Notes: generated by a model not told the origin, from the letters alone. A stretch of DNA of 64,000 nt from Brucella pecoris (GCF_006376675.1 NZ_VEWK01000001.1:186001-250000); one strand, 5' to 3'. Positions 44,664-54,340 are shown, counted from the first letter of the stretch. Translations and numbers: made by a program.

Positions 44664-45473
44664 TCAGGGATTATCGCGCTTGAAAATCCAATCGTGATCG
44701 GGATGGTTCTTGAACCGCCATTTGCGCAAGGGGCCAGCCATTACATTGAGATAGTACATCTCGTACCCATAGGGTGCGCCACATGGATGATGCCCCTTTG
44801 GTACGAGCACGACATCTCCATCCGCGACAGCCATGGTTTCATCAAGGCTTCCATCTTCGGTGAAAACACGTTGGAAGCCGAAACCCTGTGCCGGGTTGAG
44901 ACGGTGATAATAGGTCTCTTCCAGATAGGTCATGTCCGGAAAATTGTCTTCGTCGTGCCTATGAGGTGGATAGGACGACCAGTTTCCCTGCGGTGTGAAT
45001 ACTTCGGTGACAAGAAGGCTGTCAGCAACATCGCGGCCTTCCATCGCGATATTATGAATGAAGCGGGTGTTGGCACCCTTTCCGCGCTGTTCCAGCGGCA
45101 GACTTTCCGGCCCAAGCTTCTGCACCTTGCGGCCCGGCTTGCCCGGCGCGGTGCAAACGGCCAGAACACAATCCGTTGTGGCAGTCGCACGCCAATCGCT
45201 TTCAGCAGGCACATAGAGGCAGTGTGGCGGCAGTTTCTCGAACACATTCATGCGTTCGCCCATTTCGCCGAAATCCTCGCCAGAGGCAAAAATCTTTGCC
45301 TTGCCTTCCACGAGAACGAGGATCACCTCGGTCGAGTTGGTCTTTTCCGAAACGCTTTCACCAGGCTTGAGACGATAGAGCCCGAATCCGACATAACCCC
45401 ATTCGGCACTCTCCGGGCTGATGTCATGGACCTTGCCATGCGTACCGTTGGGTTTGCGCAACAAATTGGCCAT
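44664..45473 (-). CDS. iolB: 5-deoxy-glucuronate isomerase
   Basis: 269 residues, bicupin IolB family. Converts 5-deoxy-D-glucuronate to 5-dehydro-2-deoxy-D-gluconate in inositol breakdown. Recognisable stretches are SSYPPHRHDED and VLVPKGHHPCGAPYGYEMYYLNVMAG, with the cupin histidines. Three bases after iolE. Confidence 0.95.
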   Translation of the reverse strand: MANLLRKPNGTHGKVHDISPESAEWGYVGFGLYRLKPGESVSEKTNSTEVILVLVEGKAKIFASGEDFGEMGERMNVFEKLPPHCLYVPAESDWRATATTDCVLAVCTAPGKPGRKVQKLGPESLPLEQRGKGANTRFIHNIAMEGRDVADSLLVTEVFTPQGNWSSYPPHRHDEDNFPDMTYLEETYYHRLNPAQGFGFQRVFTEDGSLDETMAVADGDVVLVPKGHHPCGAPYGYEMYYLNVMAGPLRKWRFKNHPDHDWIFKRDNP

Positions 45474-45476
45474 GTC

Positions 45477-46379
45477 TTAGTCTCCTTTGTCGAGTCCTGC
45501 CTCACGTGCGAATGACTTGAGCGATTTCAATCCAAGCGACTGGTACTTATAAGGATTACGAATATCGGGATCCTGCTCGGCTTCGATCACCAGCCAGCCC
45601 TGATAACCATTTTCCGCTGCAATTTTCAGCACAGGTACGAAGTCGACGCCGCCTTCCGTATCGCCAGGGACTGTGAACACACCGCGACGGACGCCCTCCA
45701 GAAACGACAGGCCCCGGTCACGCACTTCGGTCGCTATTGCCGGGCGAACGTTCTTGGCATGGATATGGCCCACGCGTGCCATATGTTTGTTCGCAACCCG
45801 CTCTGGATCGCCGCCGCCGAACAGGCAGTGGCCGGTATCGAGGAGAAGCTTGGTATGCGGCCCTGTATGCTGCATCAGAAGATCGATTTCATCCTCGCTC
45901 TGCACCACTGTGCCCATGTGATGGTGATAAACAAGAGCGATACCCTGTGCGGCAGCATATTCTGCCAGTGCTTCGACGCCCTCGCCGAATTCTTCCCAAC
46001 GCACTTCTTCCAGAACCGGACGTTCGGATAGTGACTTGTCGTTGTCGCCGTGAATGGCGTTCGAGGTTTCGCAAACAATGATGACCTTCGAGCCCATTGC
46101 TTTCAGGAGGTCGAGCGCAGGCTGCATTGCCTTTTTTTCTTCTTCGACCGAATTCACCAGCAGATTGAGTGAATGCCAGCCCGATACATAGCGAAGCTTA
46201 CGAGGTTCAAGAACGGCTTTAAGTGCAGCCGGTTCCTGCGGAAACTTGTGACCTTTCTCGATCCCGTCGAAGCCGATCTCAGCGGTTTCATCGAGACATT
46301 GATCCAGTGTGATATGCGCGCCGAGGCTGCGATCATCGTCGTTCGACCAGGCAATAGGATTGGTGCCATAGAGGATCAT
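45477..46379 (-). CDS. iolE: Myo-inosose-2 dehydratase
   Basis: 300 residues, xylose-isomerase-like TIM barrel of the IolE family. Removes water from scyllo-inosose (2-keto-myo-inositol). Conserved [16 protein letters not shown] start and metal-site regions [26 protein letters not shown] and [10 protein letters not shown]. Three bases after iolD and three before iolB. Confidence 0.95.
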   Translation of the reverse strand: MILYGTNPIAWSNDDDRSLGAHITLDQCLDETAEIGFDGIEKGHKFPQEPAALKAVLEPRKLRYVSGWHSLNLLVNSVEEEKKAMQPALDLLKAMGSKVIIVCETSNAIHGDNDKSLSERPVLEEVRWEEFGEGVEALAEYAAAQGIALVYHHHMGTVVQSEDEIDLLMQHTGPHTKLLLDTGHCLFGGGDPERVANKHMARVGHIHAKNVRPAIATEVRDRGLSFLEGVRRGVFTVPGDTEGGVDFVPVLKIAAENGYQGWLVIEAEQDPDIRNPYKYQSLGLKSLKSFAREAGLDKGD

Positions 46380-46382
46380 CGG

Positions 46383-48206
46383 TCAGTTTCTTTCTTTGAG
46401 CTTGGCTTCATAATCTTTACGCGCAGCGCGCACCTGCTCGCGCTCCGAGACTTCCGGTACGGCGACATCCCACCACCATCCACCAGTTTCAGGCGTCGGA
46501 TAAGGATCGGTATCGATAATGACGACAGTTGTGCGTTCACTGTTGCGGGTTTCCGCCAGAGCTTCTTCCAACTCGCGGATAGACCCTACTTTCTTCGTAT
46601 CTGCACCCATAGCTCCGGCATGAGCGGCGAAATCGATGTGCGACGGGTTCACATGGCTCGAATGGTCGAGCAGGTTGTTGAACTCGGCGCCACCAGTTGC
46701 CATTTGCAGCCGGTTTATACAGCCGAAACCGCGATTGTCGGTGATGACGACAGTAATCTTCTGCCCCATCATGACGGCAGTGGCGAGCTCGGAATTGGCC
46801 ATCATGTAGGAGCCGTCGCCGACCATCACGATAACGTCTCGATCAGGTTCGGCCATTTTGATACCAAGGCCACCGGCGATTTCGTAACCCATGCAGGAAA
46901 AGCCGTATTCCATGTGGTAGGACATGGGACGATCGGCTTTCCAGAGTTGGTGCAATTCTCCGGGCATTGTGCCCGCCGCGCACATGACGACCGTGTTTTC
47001 GCGTGCCTGGCGCTGCACCGCGCCGATAACCTGCATATCGGTCGGCAAGGCATTGCCATCACTTGGGGCAGCAGTAAATCGGTCTGCCGCCGTAAACCAT
47101 TTCTCTTTCAAAGCGGTATCCACGGGTTGGCGTTTATAGCTGCCAATCGCTTTTGAGAGAGCTTCAAGACCGATTTTTGCATCAGCAACCAATGGCCGCG
47201 AACCGTGTTTGGAGCTGTCATAGGGCTGGACGTTTAGCGAGAGAAGCTTGCGTCCCGGATGCTTGAACAGTGCCCAGGATCCTGTCGTGAAGTCTTGAAA
47301 GCGCGTGCCAACACCGATCACGAGATCGGCTTCCGCAGCTATCGCATTGGCGCTGTCCGCTCCGGTTACGCCTACCGGACCGAAGTTGAGCGGATGATCC
47401 CATGGGAGCGCCGATTTGCCAGCCTGCGTTTCGATGACAGGAATGCCGTGCACTTCGGCAAAATTGCGCAACGCGTCGTGGGCACCGGAGTAATGCACCC
47501 CGCCGCCTGCAACGATGACGGGCTTGAGCGCTGTTTTTATCGCCGCTGCTGCCATCGCCAGTTCATGTTCATCCGGCGGCGGACGACGCCAGTGCCAGAC
47601 TTTCTCTGCAAAGAATTCCTCCGGCCAATCATAGGCCTCCGTCTGCACATCCTGACAGAAGGCAAGCGTTACTGGTCCGCAATCGGCGGGATCTGTCATG
47701 GTGCGGAAGGCACGAGGCAGGGCGGTGAGAAGTTGTTCGGGTCGAGTGATCCTGTCGAAATAGCGGCTGACCGGACGAAAACAGTCATTCACGGTCATGG
47801 TGCCGTCGTTGAAATCCTCGATCTGTTGCAGGACGGGATCAGGACCGCGATTGGCAAAGACATCGCCCGGAATAAGCAGAACCGGTAGACGGTTGACATG
47901 GGCGAGGGCAGCCGCGGTGACCATGTTCGTTGCGCCGGGGCCGATGGAGGAGGTGACGGCGCAAGCGCGCTTGCGGCCAAGCTGCTTGGCATAGGCAATG
48001 GCTGCATGCGCCATTGTCTGTTCATTGTGGCCGCGCCAAGTCGGCAGTTCTTCGCGAATGCCATGGAGCGCCTCGCCGAGTCCGGCCACATTACCGTGGC
48101 CGAAAATAGCCCAAACGCCTGCGATAAAAGTCTCACCATCCAGCGTCATCTGGTTTGCGAGGTAGCGCACCAATGCTTGCGCGGCGGTCAATCGAACGGT
48201 TTTCAT
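46383..48206 (-). CDS. iolD: 3D-(3,5/4)-trihydroxycyclohexane-1,2-dione hydrolase
   Basis: Thiamine-diphosphate enzyme, 607 residues from ATG 48206, preceded by GGAGGA (the open frame continues upstream). Opens the six-carbon ring to 5-deoxy-glucuronate. Cofactor motif GDGSYMMANSEL...N near residue 485 and an N-terminal ThDP domain with the catalytic glutamate region. Middle gene of iolCDEB. Confidence 0.95.
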   Translation of the reverse strand: MKTVRLTAAQALVRYLANQMTLDGETFIAGVWAIFGHGNVAGLGEALHGIREELPTWRGHNEQTMAHAAIAYAKQLGRKRACAVTSSIGPGATNMVTAAALAHVNRLPVLLIPGDVFANRGPDPVLQQIEDFNDGTMTVNDCFRPVSRYFDRITRPEQLLTALPRAFRTMTDPADCGPVTLAFCQDVQTEAYDWPEEFFAEKVWHWRRPPPDEHELAMAAAAIKTALKPVIVAGGGVHYSGAHDALRNFAEVHGIPVIETQAGKSALPWDHPLNFGPVGVTGADSANAIAAEADLVIGVGTRFQDFTTGSWALFKHPGRKLLSLNVQPYDSSKHGSRPLVADAKIGLEALSKAIGSYKRQPVDTALKEKWFTAADRFTAAPSDGNALPTDMQVIGAVQRQARENTVVMCAAGTMPGELHQLWKADRPMSYHMEYGFSCMGYEIAGGLGIKMAEPDRDVIVMVGDGSYMMANSELATAVMMGQKITVVITDNRGFGCINRLQMATGGAEFNNLLDHSSHVNPSHIDFAAHAGAMGADTKKVGSIRELEEALAETRNSERTTVVIIDTDPYPTPETGGWWWDVAVPEVSEREQVRAARKDYEAKLKERN

Positions 48207-48238
48207 AGCTCCTCCAGCTTTCTCCCGGCAGAACGAAT

Positions 48239-50140
48239 TCAGTATGTACGCACTCTGTCCCAGACGTTGCAAAGACTGCGGTAGCGCGCGGCCATGTCGG
48301 CGATTGCTTCTTCGTCGCTTATCGAACCGTTCAACCATTTGCGCGCTGCATCGCCAAAGATCGTGCGCCCCACTGCGAAACCTTTGACGAGGTCGAATTC
48401 GGCAGCAATTGCGAGGCTGGCTTCCAGTTCTTCGGCAGGTGCGTCCAATCCCAAAACAACAATGCCGCGTGTGTGTGCATCGTTGCGTATGATCGCGTCA
48501 CAGGCATTGGCCCAGGCTGCTTTGGTTTTCATGGGCTCGAGCTTCCACCAGTCGGGATAGACCCCGATCTCATAAAAGCGCTCGATCACGCGTGCTGTGG
48601 TGTCATCGTCGATGGGGCCTGCTTTGGACGGAATGATTTCCAAAAGGAATTCCAGTCGATTGCGCCGAGCGGCTGCAAAAAGACGTGAGACAGTTCCTTC
48701 CTGTTCAGCCTTGAATTCAGCGCTATCCTCGGGATGATAGAAACATAATAATTTTACGACATTCTCGACGGGCCACTCGACCAGTCCACCACAGTCCGGA
48801 CCGAGTTCCGGTTCCAGTTTGAGTGGGCGAGAGCCGGGCCATTCGGTGGGCCGCCCGATCCACAAGCCCGTGCCTGCTGCCCGGTAAAGCGCATCTCGAC
48901 CTAGCCGTCCGTCGCACAATATGCCGTAACCTTCAGCGCCATTTGCCACCTGCAAGGCTGCATTCAGGCAAAGCTGCTTGAATTCACCGATCTTGTCTGT
49001 CGAAACGCCCGCCTCTGCGGCCATTTCTTCAAGCTGGATGCGATGATCGAAAGCGAAGACGCGCATATGTGGCCAGTGACGGTTGCGATTGGTGGACCAA
49101 TGTATCTGCTCCAGAGCGTCATCCTTGCGCAAAGCCTTGTTGCGGATACCGGTGCGGAAAAAATACTGAAGCTCTTCCCAACTCGGATAGGCTGGCGTGC
49201 ATCCATGCCGCGAGACTGCGAAAGCTCCGCAGGCATTGGCGAATTTGAGACTGGTCGGCCAGTCTTCGCCCTTCAGCCAGCCTCGCAAAAGCCCGGACAT
49301 GAACCCGTCGCCGGCACCGAGAACGTTGAAAACGTCAATCGGGAAACCTTCGCCGCTTTGTCCTTGGTCGAGACTATTGGGAACTGTGCCTTCGAAAACC
49401 ACTGCCCCCATGGAGCCGCGTTTGCACACCAGTGCAGCATTCGTCACGTCGCGCACGGCTTTCAGCGCCTCCAGCGTATCTGTCGAACCGCCCGCAATAT
49501 GAAATTCCTCTTCGGTTCCGACGATGAGATCAAACAGATGGAGCGTCGATTGCAGTTTGGCGGTAACGGCTGCGGATTCGATGAAACGGTTCTCACCGTC
49601 GCCGTGGCCGGAAAGCCCCCAGAGATTGGGGCGATAATCAATGTCGAGCGCCGTCCGGCTGCCATTTTCCCGAGCAAGTCGAAGAGCCTTCAAGACGGCG
49701 GCCTCCGTCTTCGGATGTGACAAGTGTGTGCCGGTGGCTAGCACACAGCCAGATTCGGCAATGAATGCTGGGTCGATGTCGTCCTCGCACAAGGCCATGT
49801 CGGCACAATTCTCGCGATAGAAGATCAACGGGAAATGCTGTTGGTCGCGAATGCCGAGAATAACGAGAGCGGTGAGGCGTTCCGGGTCGGTGACGATGCC
49901 GCGCGTGTCAACGCCTTCGCGTTCTAGCTCGCGTAGCAGAAAGCGCCCCATATGCTCGTCACCGACACGCGTAATCAGCGCCGATTTGAGTCCGAGCCGT
50001 GCGGTTCCAGTCGCAATATTGGTGGGAGAGCCACCGACATATTTGTTGAAGGAGGCCATGTCTTCCAGAAGGCCGCCAACCTGTGCGCCGTACAGGTCAA
50101 CCGAAGATCGGCCAATTGTAATCAAGTCGAGCCGCTTCAC
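48239..50140 (-). CDS. iolC: 5-dehydro-2-deoxygluconokinase fused to DUF2090 domain
   Basis: 633 residues from the GTG at 50140, chosen because GGGAGGA lies 5 bases upstream; that same GGGAGGA falls within the codons after an alternative ATG at 50155. The N-terminal PfkB kinase domain (residues about 1-320; GAGDGF near residue 285) phosphorylates 5-dehydro-2-deoxygluconate. The C-terminal DUF2090 domain (about 330-630) is aldolase-like and is fused in many alphaproteobacterial IolC proteins. First gene of iolCDEB. Confidence 0.93.
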   Translation of the reverse strand: MKRLDLITIGRSSVDLYGAQVGGLLEDMASFNKYVGGSPTNIATGTARLGLKSALITRVGDEHMGRFLLRELEREGVDTRGIVTDPERLTALVILGIRDQQHFPLIFYRENCADMALCEDDIDPAFIAESGCVLATGTHLSHPKTEAAVLKALRLARENGSRTALDIDYRPNLWGLSGHGDGENRFIESAAVTAKLQSTLHLFDLIVGTEEEFHIAGGSTDTLEALKAVRDVTNAALVCKRGSMGAVVFEGTVPNSLDQGQSGEGFPIDVFNVLGAGDGFMSGLLRGWLKGEDWPTSLKFANACGAFAVSRHGCTPAYPSWEELQYFFRTGIRNKALRKDDALEQIHWSTNRNRHWPHMRVFAFDHRIQLEEMAAEAGVSTDKIGEFKQLCLNAALQVANGAEGYGILCDGRLGRDALYRAAGTGLWIGRPTEWPGSRPLKLEPELGPDCGGLVEWPVENVVKLLCFYHPEDSAEFKAEQEGTVSRLFAAARRNRLEFLLEIIPSKAGPIDDDTTARVIERFYEIGVYPDWWKLEPMKTKAAWANACDAIIRNDAHTRGIVVLGLDAPAEELEASLAIAAEFDLVKGFAVGRTIFGDAARKWLNGSISDEEAIADMAARYRSLCNVWDRVRTY

Positions 50141-50202
50141 TGCGTCCTCCCTCATTATTTTCTTATTGCTGCATGGCTGTGCATGATTCACACATAGCAG
50201 TT

Positions 50203-50257
50203 ATTCCATTTTTGATTAAAATAGATTTATTATTCTATTTCAACTGAAAAATGGAAT
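50203..50257. promoter_or_regulatory. Nested inverted repeats in the iolC promoter region
   Basis: ATTCCATTTTT (50203-50213) and AAAAATGGAAT (50247-50257) are perfect inverted repeats, enclosing a second pair AAATAGA (50219-50225) and TCTATTT (50234-50240). On the minus strand a promoter TTGAAA-N17-TTTAAT lies inside. The ATGGAAT half recurs upstream of iolG (51159-51165). Likely operator of the RpiR-type regulator encoded next door. Confidence 0.6.
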
Positions 50258-50271
50258 ATGCACGGGAAGGG

Positions 50272-51105
50272 TTAGTCGTTCTGACGTGCTGTCCCTACGG
50301 AGACAGCGAGCGCTATGGCGAGACAAAGCGTTGCGGAGAGTGAACGGAATGCACCGAAATCCACTTCCGAAACCAGCAAAGTCTGCTTGGCGGATTTACT
50401 CATAGGGCTGACAAATGTGTCGGTAATGCCGACGACGTCGATGCCCCGCGCGGCGACAGTTTCGGCCATGGCGACCGTTTCCGGTGAATAGGGGGAGAAA
50501 GTAATCGCCAGAAGCACGTCGCCTTCGCGAATAGCATGCAGGTTCTCCAGTTTGCCGACCGCGCTGTGCAGCATGGCCGGAACCTCCATCTTTTCCAGCG
50601 CGTAAGCCAGGTAGCTTGCAACGGGAAAAGCGCGGCGGATGCCAACGATGTGGATCGTCTGCGCGCTGGCCAAAAGCTGAACGGCCTTTTCCAGTGCAAC
50701 CGGATCAATGGTTTTGAGCAAACCTTCAAGAGAGGTGCGACCTGCTTCGGCAAATTCGGCGAGAAGGGCGGGAGCGCTGCCTGTTGCCGTTTCTCGCAAA
50801 TGCTGCAGTCTTGTTGAATAGTCAGGCCAGCCTCCCGCATAGGATTCCCGGAACAGCTTCTGCATCTCCGAAAAACCGGAGAAGCCCATGATCTGGCAGA
50901 AGCGCATGAAGGCGGAACTCTGCACCCCAGCGCCCTCAGCCATCTCGGCGACGGTCGACACTGCGATACGATCCTGGTTGGCAGCAACGAAATCGGCGCA
51001 CTGTTTCAGTCTCTTCGGCAAACGGTCGGAAACCTCTAGCAGCTTCGCCTCGAATTCCTTGATATTCGTTGGAACGCTGATTGATGACGGTGTAGGGGAA
51101 TCCAT
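50272..51105 (-). CDS. iolR: MurR/RpiR-family regulator, probable IolR
   Basis: 277 residues from ATG 51105 (GAGAGG 6 bases upstream; the ATG just before is an alternative). N-terminal helix-turn-helix of the RpiR type (AEMAEGAGVQSSAFMRFCQI) and C-terminal SIS domain (about 125-250). Divergent from iolG and upstream of iolCDEB, the usual place of the rhizobial inositol repressor, which responds to a pathway intermediate. Confidence 0.85.
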   Translation of the reverse strand: MDSPTPSSISVPTNIKEFEAKLLEVSDRLPKRLKQCADFVAANQDRIAVSTVAEMAEGAGVQSSAFMRFCQIMGFSGFSEMQKLFRESYAGGWPDYSTRLQHLRETATGSAPALLAEFAEAGRTSLEGLLKTIDPVALEKAVQLLASAQTIHIVGIRRAFPVASYLAYALEKMEVPAMLHSAVGKLENLHAIREGDVLLAITFSPYSPETVAMAETVAARGIDVVGITDTFVSPMSKSAKQTLLVSEVDFGAFRSLSATLCLAIALAVSVGTARQND

Positions 51106-51160
51106 CATTGGCCTCTCAATATGATCTCTTGACAATCTTTATGTCACATTCTAGCAAAAT

Positions 51161-51179
51161 GGAATAAATATTCTATAAC
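51161..51179 (+). promoter_or_regulatory. IolR-type site and -10 element upstream of iolG
   Basis: GGAA-TAAATA-TTCT (51161-51174) nearly matches the GGAA-N6-TTCC site described for rhizobial IolR. It adjoins TATAAC (51174-51179), a good -10 hexamer, giving a start about 40 bases before iolG. Confidence 0.55.
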
Positions 51180-51227
51180 ATATCTTCGGCTGACTGAAGA
51201 TGGCCAGTTTCCTGGGAGGATGAGGCA

Positions 51228-52232
51228 ATGGTGACACGTTTGGCACTGCTCGGCGCGGGCCGTATCGGCAAGGTTCATGCCGGCGCAATCGCGGCGGACA
51301 AGCGGGCTCAACTAATCGCCGTTGCGGACGCCAACGAGGCGGCGGCAAGGGCAATCGCCGATTCTGCCGGGGCGGATGTTCGCAGCATTGATGCTATCGA
51401 GAAATCAGATGACATCGATGCAGTGCTGATATGCACACCGACAAATACACACGCCGATCTTATTGAACGGTTTGCGCGCGCCGGCAAGGCTGTTTTCTGT
51501 GAGAAGCCGATCGATCTCGATCTTGCACGCGTTCGAGCCTGCCTGAATGTCATTCACGAAACCGGTGGAAAGGTGATGCTGGGCTTCAACCGCCGTTTCG
51601 ATCCGCATTTCGCAGCAGTACGCAAAGCCATCGACGATGAACGCATCGGTAATGTTGAAATGGTGACAATCACCAGCCGCGATCCAGGTGCGCCGCCTGC
51701 TGAATATATAAAGGTATCCGGCGGCATTTTCCGTGACATGACGATCCATGATTTTGACATGGCGCGTTTCCTTCTCGGTGAGGAAATCGAGAGTGTATCG
51801 GCCTCGGCCTCAGTGCTTGTCGATCCAAAGATCGGAGAACTCGGGGATTACGATAGTGCGAGCGTCATCCTGACGACCCCTTCCGGTCGACAGTGCGTTA
51901 TTTCCAATTCACGTCGCGCTTCCTATGGTTATGACCAACGGATCGAAGTCCATGGATCTCTCGGCGCCGTTTCGGCGGAGAACCAGCGTCCAGTCTCGAT
52001 AGAAATAGCTTCCAGAGATGGCTATAACCGCCCGCCGCTGCACGATTTTTTCATGACGCGCTATACCGCTGCTTACGCAGCGGAAATAGCCTCGTTTATC
52101 GATGCACTTGATACAGGCAAAGCACCGCACCCTTCGGCAGAGGATGGGTTGCAAGCTTTGGCTCTGGCCGAGGCGGCTCTTCGTTCGGTCAAGGAAGATC
52201 GCACTGTCAAAGTTGCGGAAGTCCTCGGATAG
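51228..52232 (+). CDS. iolG: Inositol 2-dehydrogenase
   Basis: 334 residues, Gfo/Idh/MocA family. NAD-binding LLGAGRIGKVHAG at residues 6-18, the EKP motif in FCEKPIDLD near residue 96 and catalytic D/H in FRDMTIHDFDMARF near residue 170. Oxidises myo-inositol to 2-keto-myo-inositol, the first step served by iolCDEB on the other strand. A GGGAGGATGAGG site precedes the ATG. No iolA or inositol transporter gene is in the window. Confidence 0.94.
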   Translation: MVTRLALLGAGRIGKVHAGAIAADKRAQLIAVADANEAAARAIADSAGADVRSIDAIEKSDDIDAVLICTPTNTHADLIERFARAGKAVFCEKPIDLDLARVRACLNVIHETGGKVMLGFNRRFDPHFAAVRKAIDDERIGNVEMVTITSRDPGAPPAEYIKVSGGIFRDMTIHDFDMARFLLGEEIESVSASASVLVDPKIGELGDYDSASVILTTPSGRQCVISNSRRASYGYDQRIEVHGSLGAVSAENQRPVSIEIASRDGYNRPPLHDFFMTRYTAAYAAEIASFIDALDTGKAPHPSAEDGLQALALAEAALRSVKEDRTVKVAEVLG

Positions 52233-52282
52233 GGTGGTAATTTCGTTTGCCTTTTCCCGCAATCGGCTGCGATAAGCGGGAT

Positions 52283-53353
52283 ATGGCCTACAAGATCGAC
52301 GATTTGCCGTTCGAAGAGTTTTTCGTACCCGTTAGCAAGGCTACGGCGGCTCTAGTGCGGCTTGACGAACGGCTTGCGCGCTCGCCCATTCGCGAGGGTA
52401 TGGTCGAGCGGATGCACATGCATGATGCTGTTGCGTCAATGTGGCTTGAAGGTGAGCTCGTGCATATGGAAGACTTGGTCTTGCACGACGCCTTGATGAA
52501 CAGCCGAATGCCAAGCCATGCGCTGACCATTGCGCATGCCGTGTTACGTATGCGTCGGCAGATTGCCGGTAGGTCTGCTGACTGGGCTCTGGGGTCCACC
52601 GGTATTCAGCAATTACTTGGCCGCGCTGTTAATGCCACGCCCCTCAGCGAGATTGAACCGTCCGAAGCAATGGATGCTGTCGATCCACTGCTCAACGATA
52701 TTGATAGCTTGCTTGCGCGGACCGACGCACTTTTGAAAGGTGCTGCTTCAGGCAGGCCAAAACTGGACACGGCTGCGCGCGATGCGTTGCTTTATGACGA
52801 AGACTGGGATGAGGACGCACGTTTGCAGGAATGGCGGGATTGTCTTGCGGCCACAAGATATTTGCCGCCGCTTATGCGCGCTGCATTGGTCCACGATGCC
52901 TGGTTTTCTCTGGAAGTTGTGCAGCGATCATCATGGATCGGACGGTTGCTGACTGCGGCCTTGCTCCGACAGGGCGGCCTTGCAACAGCTCATTTACCGG
53001 TAATCAGCCTCGGTCTTCGCACGAAGCGACCGGATGAACGGCGTTCACCCAACCGTCCGATCCGTCTCAAGGCGTTTTTTGAAAGCATCGAAGATGCTGC
53101 CGACACGACGATGAAGGAGCACGACCGATTGCTTCTGGCGCGTGAGCAGATGCAGCGTAAGCTCAAGGGACGCAGATCCAACTCGCGATTGCCGCAACTG
53201 ATGGAAATGGTTCTACACAGACCGCTTATTTCCAGTCAGATGGTGGAGAAGGAATTGCAGGTCACGCAGCAGGGGGCTTTGAAACTGATCTCGGAGCTCA
53301 ATCTGAGAGAAATCACCGGGCGCGGACGCTTTCGTGCCTGGGGAATTCTTTAG
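52283..53353 (+). CDS. RHE_PE00001-like protein with C-terminal winged helix
   Basis: 356 residues from ATG 52283. The N-terminal part (residues about 5-105) resembles the DUF1612 protein group seen in Rhizobiales. The C-terminal 50 residues (VEKELQVTQQGALKLISELN, then REITGRGRFRAWGIL) look like the winged helix that ends many Fic proteins, but the Fic HPFxxGNGR motif is absent. Function unknown; DNA binding is plausible. It starts 50 bases after iolG and overlaps the end of the convergent OxyR-like gene by four bases. Confidence 0.75.
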   Translation: MAYKIDDLPFEEFFVPVSKATAALVRLDERLARSPIREGMVERMHMHDAVASMWLEGELVHMEDLVLHDALMNSRMPSHALTIAHAVLRMRRQIAGRSADWALGSTGIQQLLGRAVNATPLSEIEPSEAMDAVDPLLNDIDSLLARTDALLKGAASGRPKLDTAARDALLYDEDWDEDARLQEWRDCLAATRYLPPLMRAALVHDAWFSLEVVQRSSWIGRLLTAALLRQGGLATAHLPVISLGLRTKRPDERRSPNRPIRLKAFFESIEDAADTTMKEHDRLLLAREQMQRKLKGRRSNSRLPQLMEMVLHRPLISSQMVEKELQVTQQGALKLISELNLREITGRGRFRAWGIL

Positions 53354-54255
53354 CCAGGCTTCATGCATTTGCCGCGAAGATGCTCGGCGAAGAGCTGGAA
53401 TTCGTTGCGGCGGGCGGCGTTGGAACGCCAGACGAGGACCAGTGAGCGGTAATTGTTCTTGCTTTCATACGGAACGATGCTCAACTCCGTTCCGCGCGTG
53501 ACCCCGGCTTTGACCGCCACTTCGGGCAGAAGTGTAACCCCCATCCCGAACTCAACGAGTTGCACCAATGTCATTATGGATGTGGCGTGAACGTCGCCAT
53601 CAGCTTGTGCAGGTGTGGATCCTATAGCGGCCATAACGTGTTCACGAAGACAATGCCCGGTTTCCAGTAGGAGAAACGGCTGGTCCTGCAAGTCATCTGC
53701 CTCAACCCGATCCCGATTGGCCAATGCATGATCGCGTCGTACCGCCAGAAAGAATATGTCCTGCCCAAGCTCGGCTACTTCAAACTCCTCGAGATCATAA
53801 GGACGAGCAACGAGTGCAACATCGAGCGATCCTGAACGCAAGCTGTCGAGCAGGGAGCGGGTCAGGCCTTCACGAATAGTCAATTGCAATTCGGGAAAGG
53901 CTTTGGCGGTTGCAGGCAGGACTTTAGGTAGTAGAAACGGAGCGATCGACGGAATAACACCCATCCGCAGTCTGGTCGTGAGCGGGCGCTCGGCCTGTCG
54001 TGCATGTTCGGGTAGTTCCTCGATGAGAGCTACAATAGTGCGGGCACGCGCCAGAAAGTCTTCGCCAGCGGGCAAAAGCTGCATCCGTCGACCCGAGCGG
54101 TCGATCAGCATTACGCCAAGCTCTGTCTCGAGTGCCTGAATAGCGGCGCTCAATGTCGATTGGGTAACGCCGACAACTTCTGCTGCTCGTGAAAAAGAGC
54201 CCGCTTTGACGAGAGCCATAAAATAATGGAGTTGGCGGACGCTGATATTGAGCAT
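53350..54255 (-). CDS. oxyR: LysR-family OxyR-like peroxide regulator
   Basis: 301 residues from ATG 54255 (MLNISVRQLHYF, the usual LysR start); an ATG at 54276 has no ribosome-binding site. Helix-turn-helix at residues about 10-60, then a substrate-binding domain with the OxyR peroxide-sensing motif LETGHCLREH. The sensing cysteine (C202, equivalent to E. coli C199) is present, but the partner C208 position is isoleucine. Divergent from ahpC and ahpD, its likely targets. Name given on context and motif; an LsrB-like identity is possible. Confidence 0.85.
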   Translation of the reverse strand: MLNISVRQLHYFMALVKAGSFSRAAEVVGVTQSTLSAAIQALETELGVMLIDRSGRRMQLLPAGEDFLARARTIVALIEELPEHARQAERPLTTRLRMGVIPSIAPFLLPKVLPATAKAFPELQLTIREGLTRSLLDSLRSGSLDVALVARPYDLEEFEVAELGQDIFFLAVRRDHALANRDRVEADDLQDQPFLLLETGHCLREHVMAAIGSTPAQADGDVHATSIMTLVQLVEFGMGVTLLPEVAVKAGVTRGTELSIVPYESKNNYRSLVLVWRSNAARRNEFQLFAEHLRGKCMKPG

Positions 54256-54311
54256 TGAATCTTCGGCCTTTTCCATCGTTAAAATCGATAGATTTGATCG
54301 TTATAATCGCT

Positions 54312-54340
54312 TTGACCGATTTAACAAGAAGCCCTATATA
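54312..54340 (+). promoter_or_regulatory. Promoter of ahpC
   Basis: TTGACC (54312-54317), 17 bases, TATATA (54335-54340): a strong vegetative-type promoter in the 157-base divergent gap, about 70 bases before the ahpC start. Confidence 0.7.
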
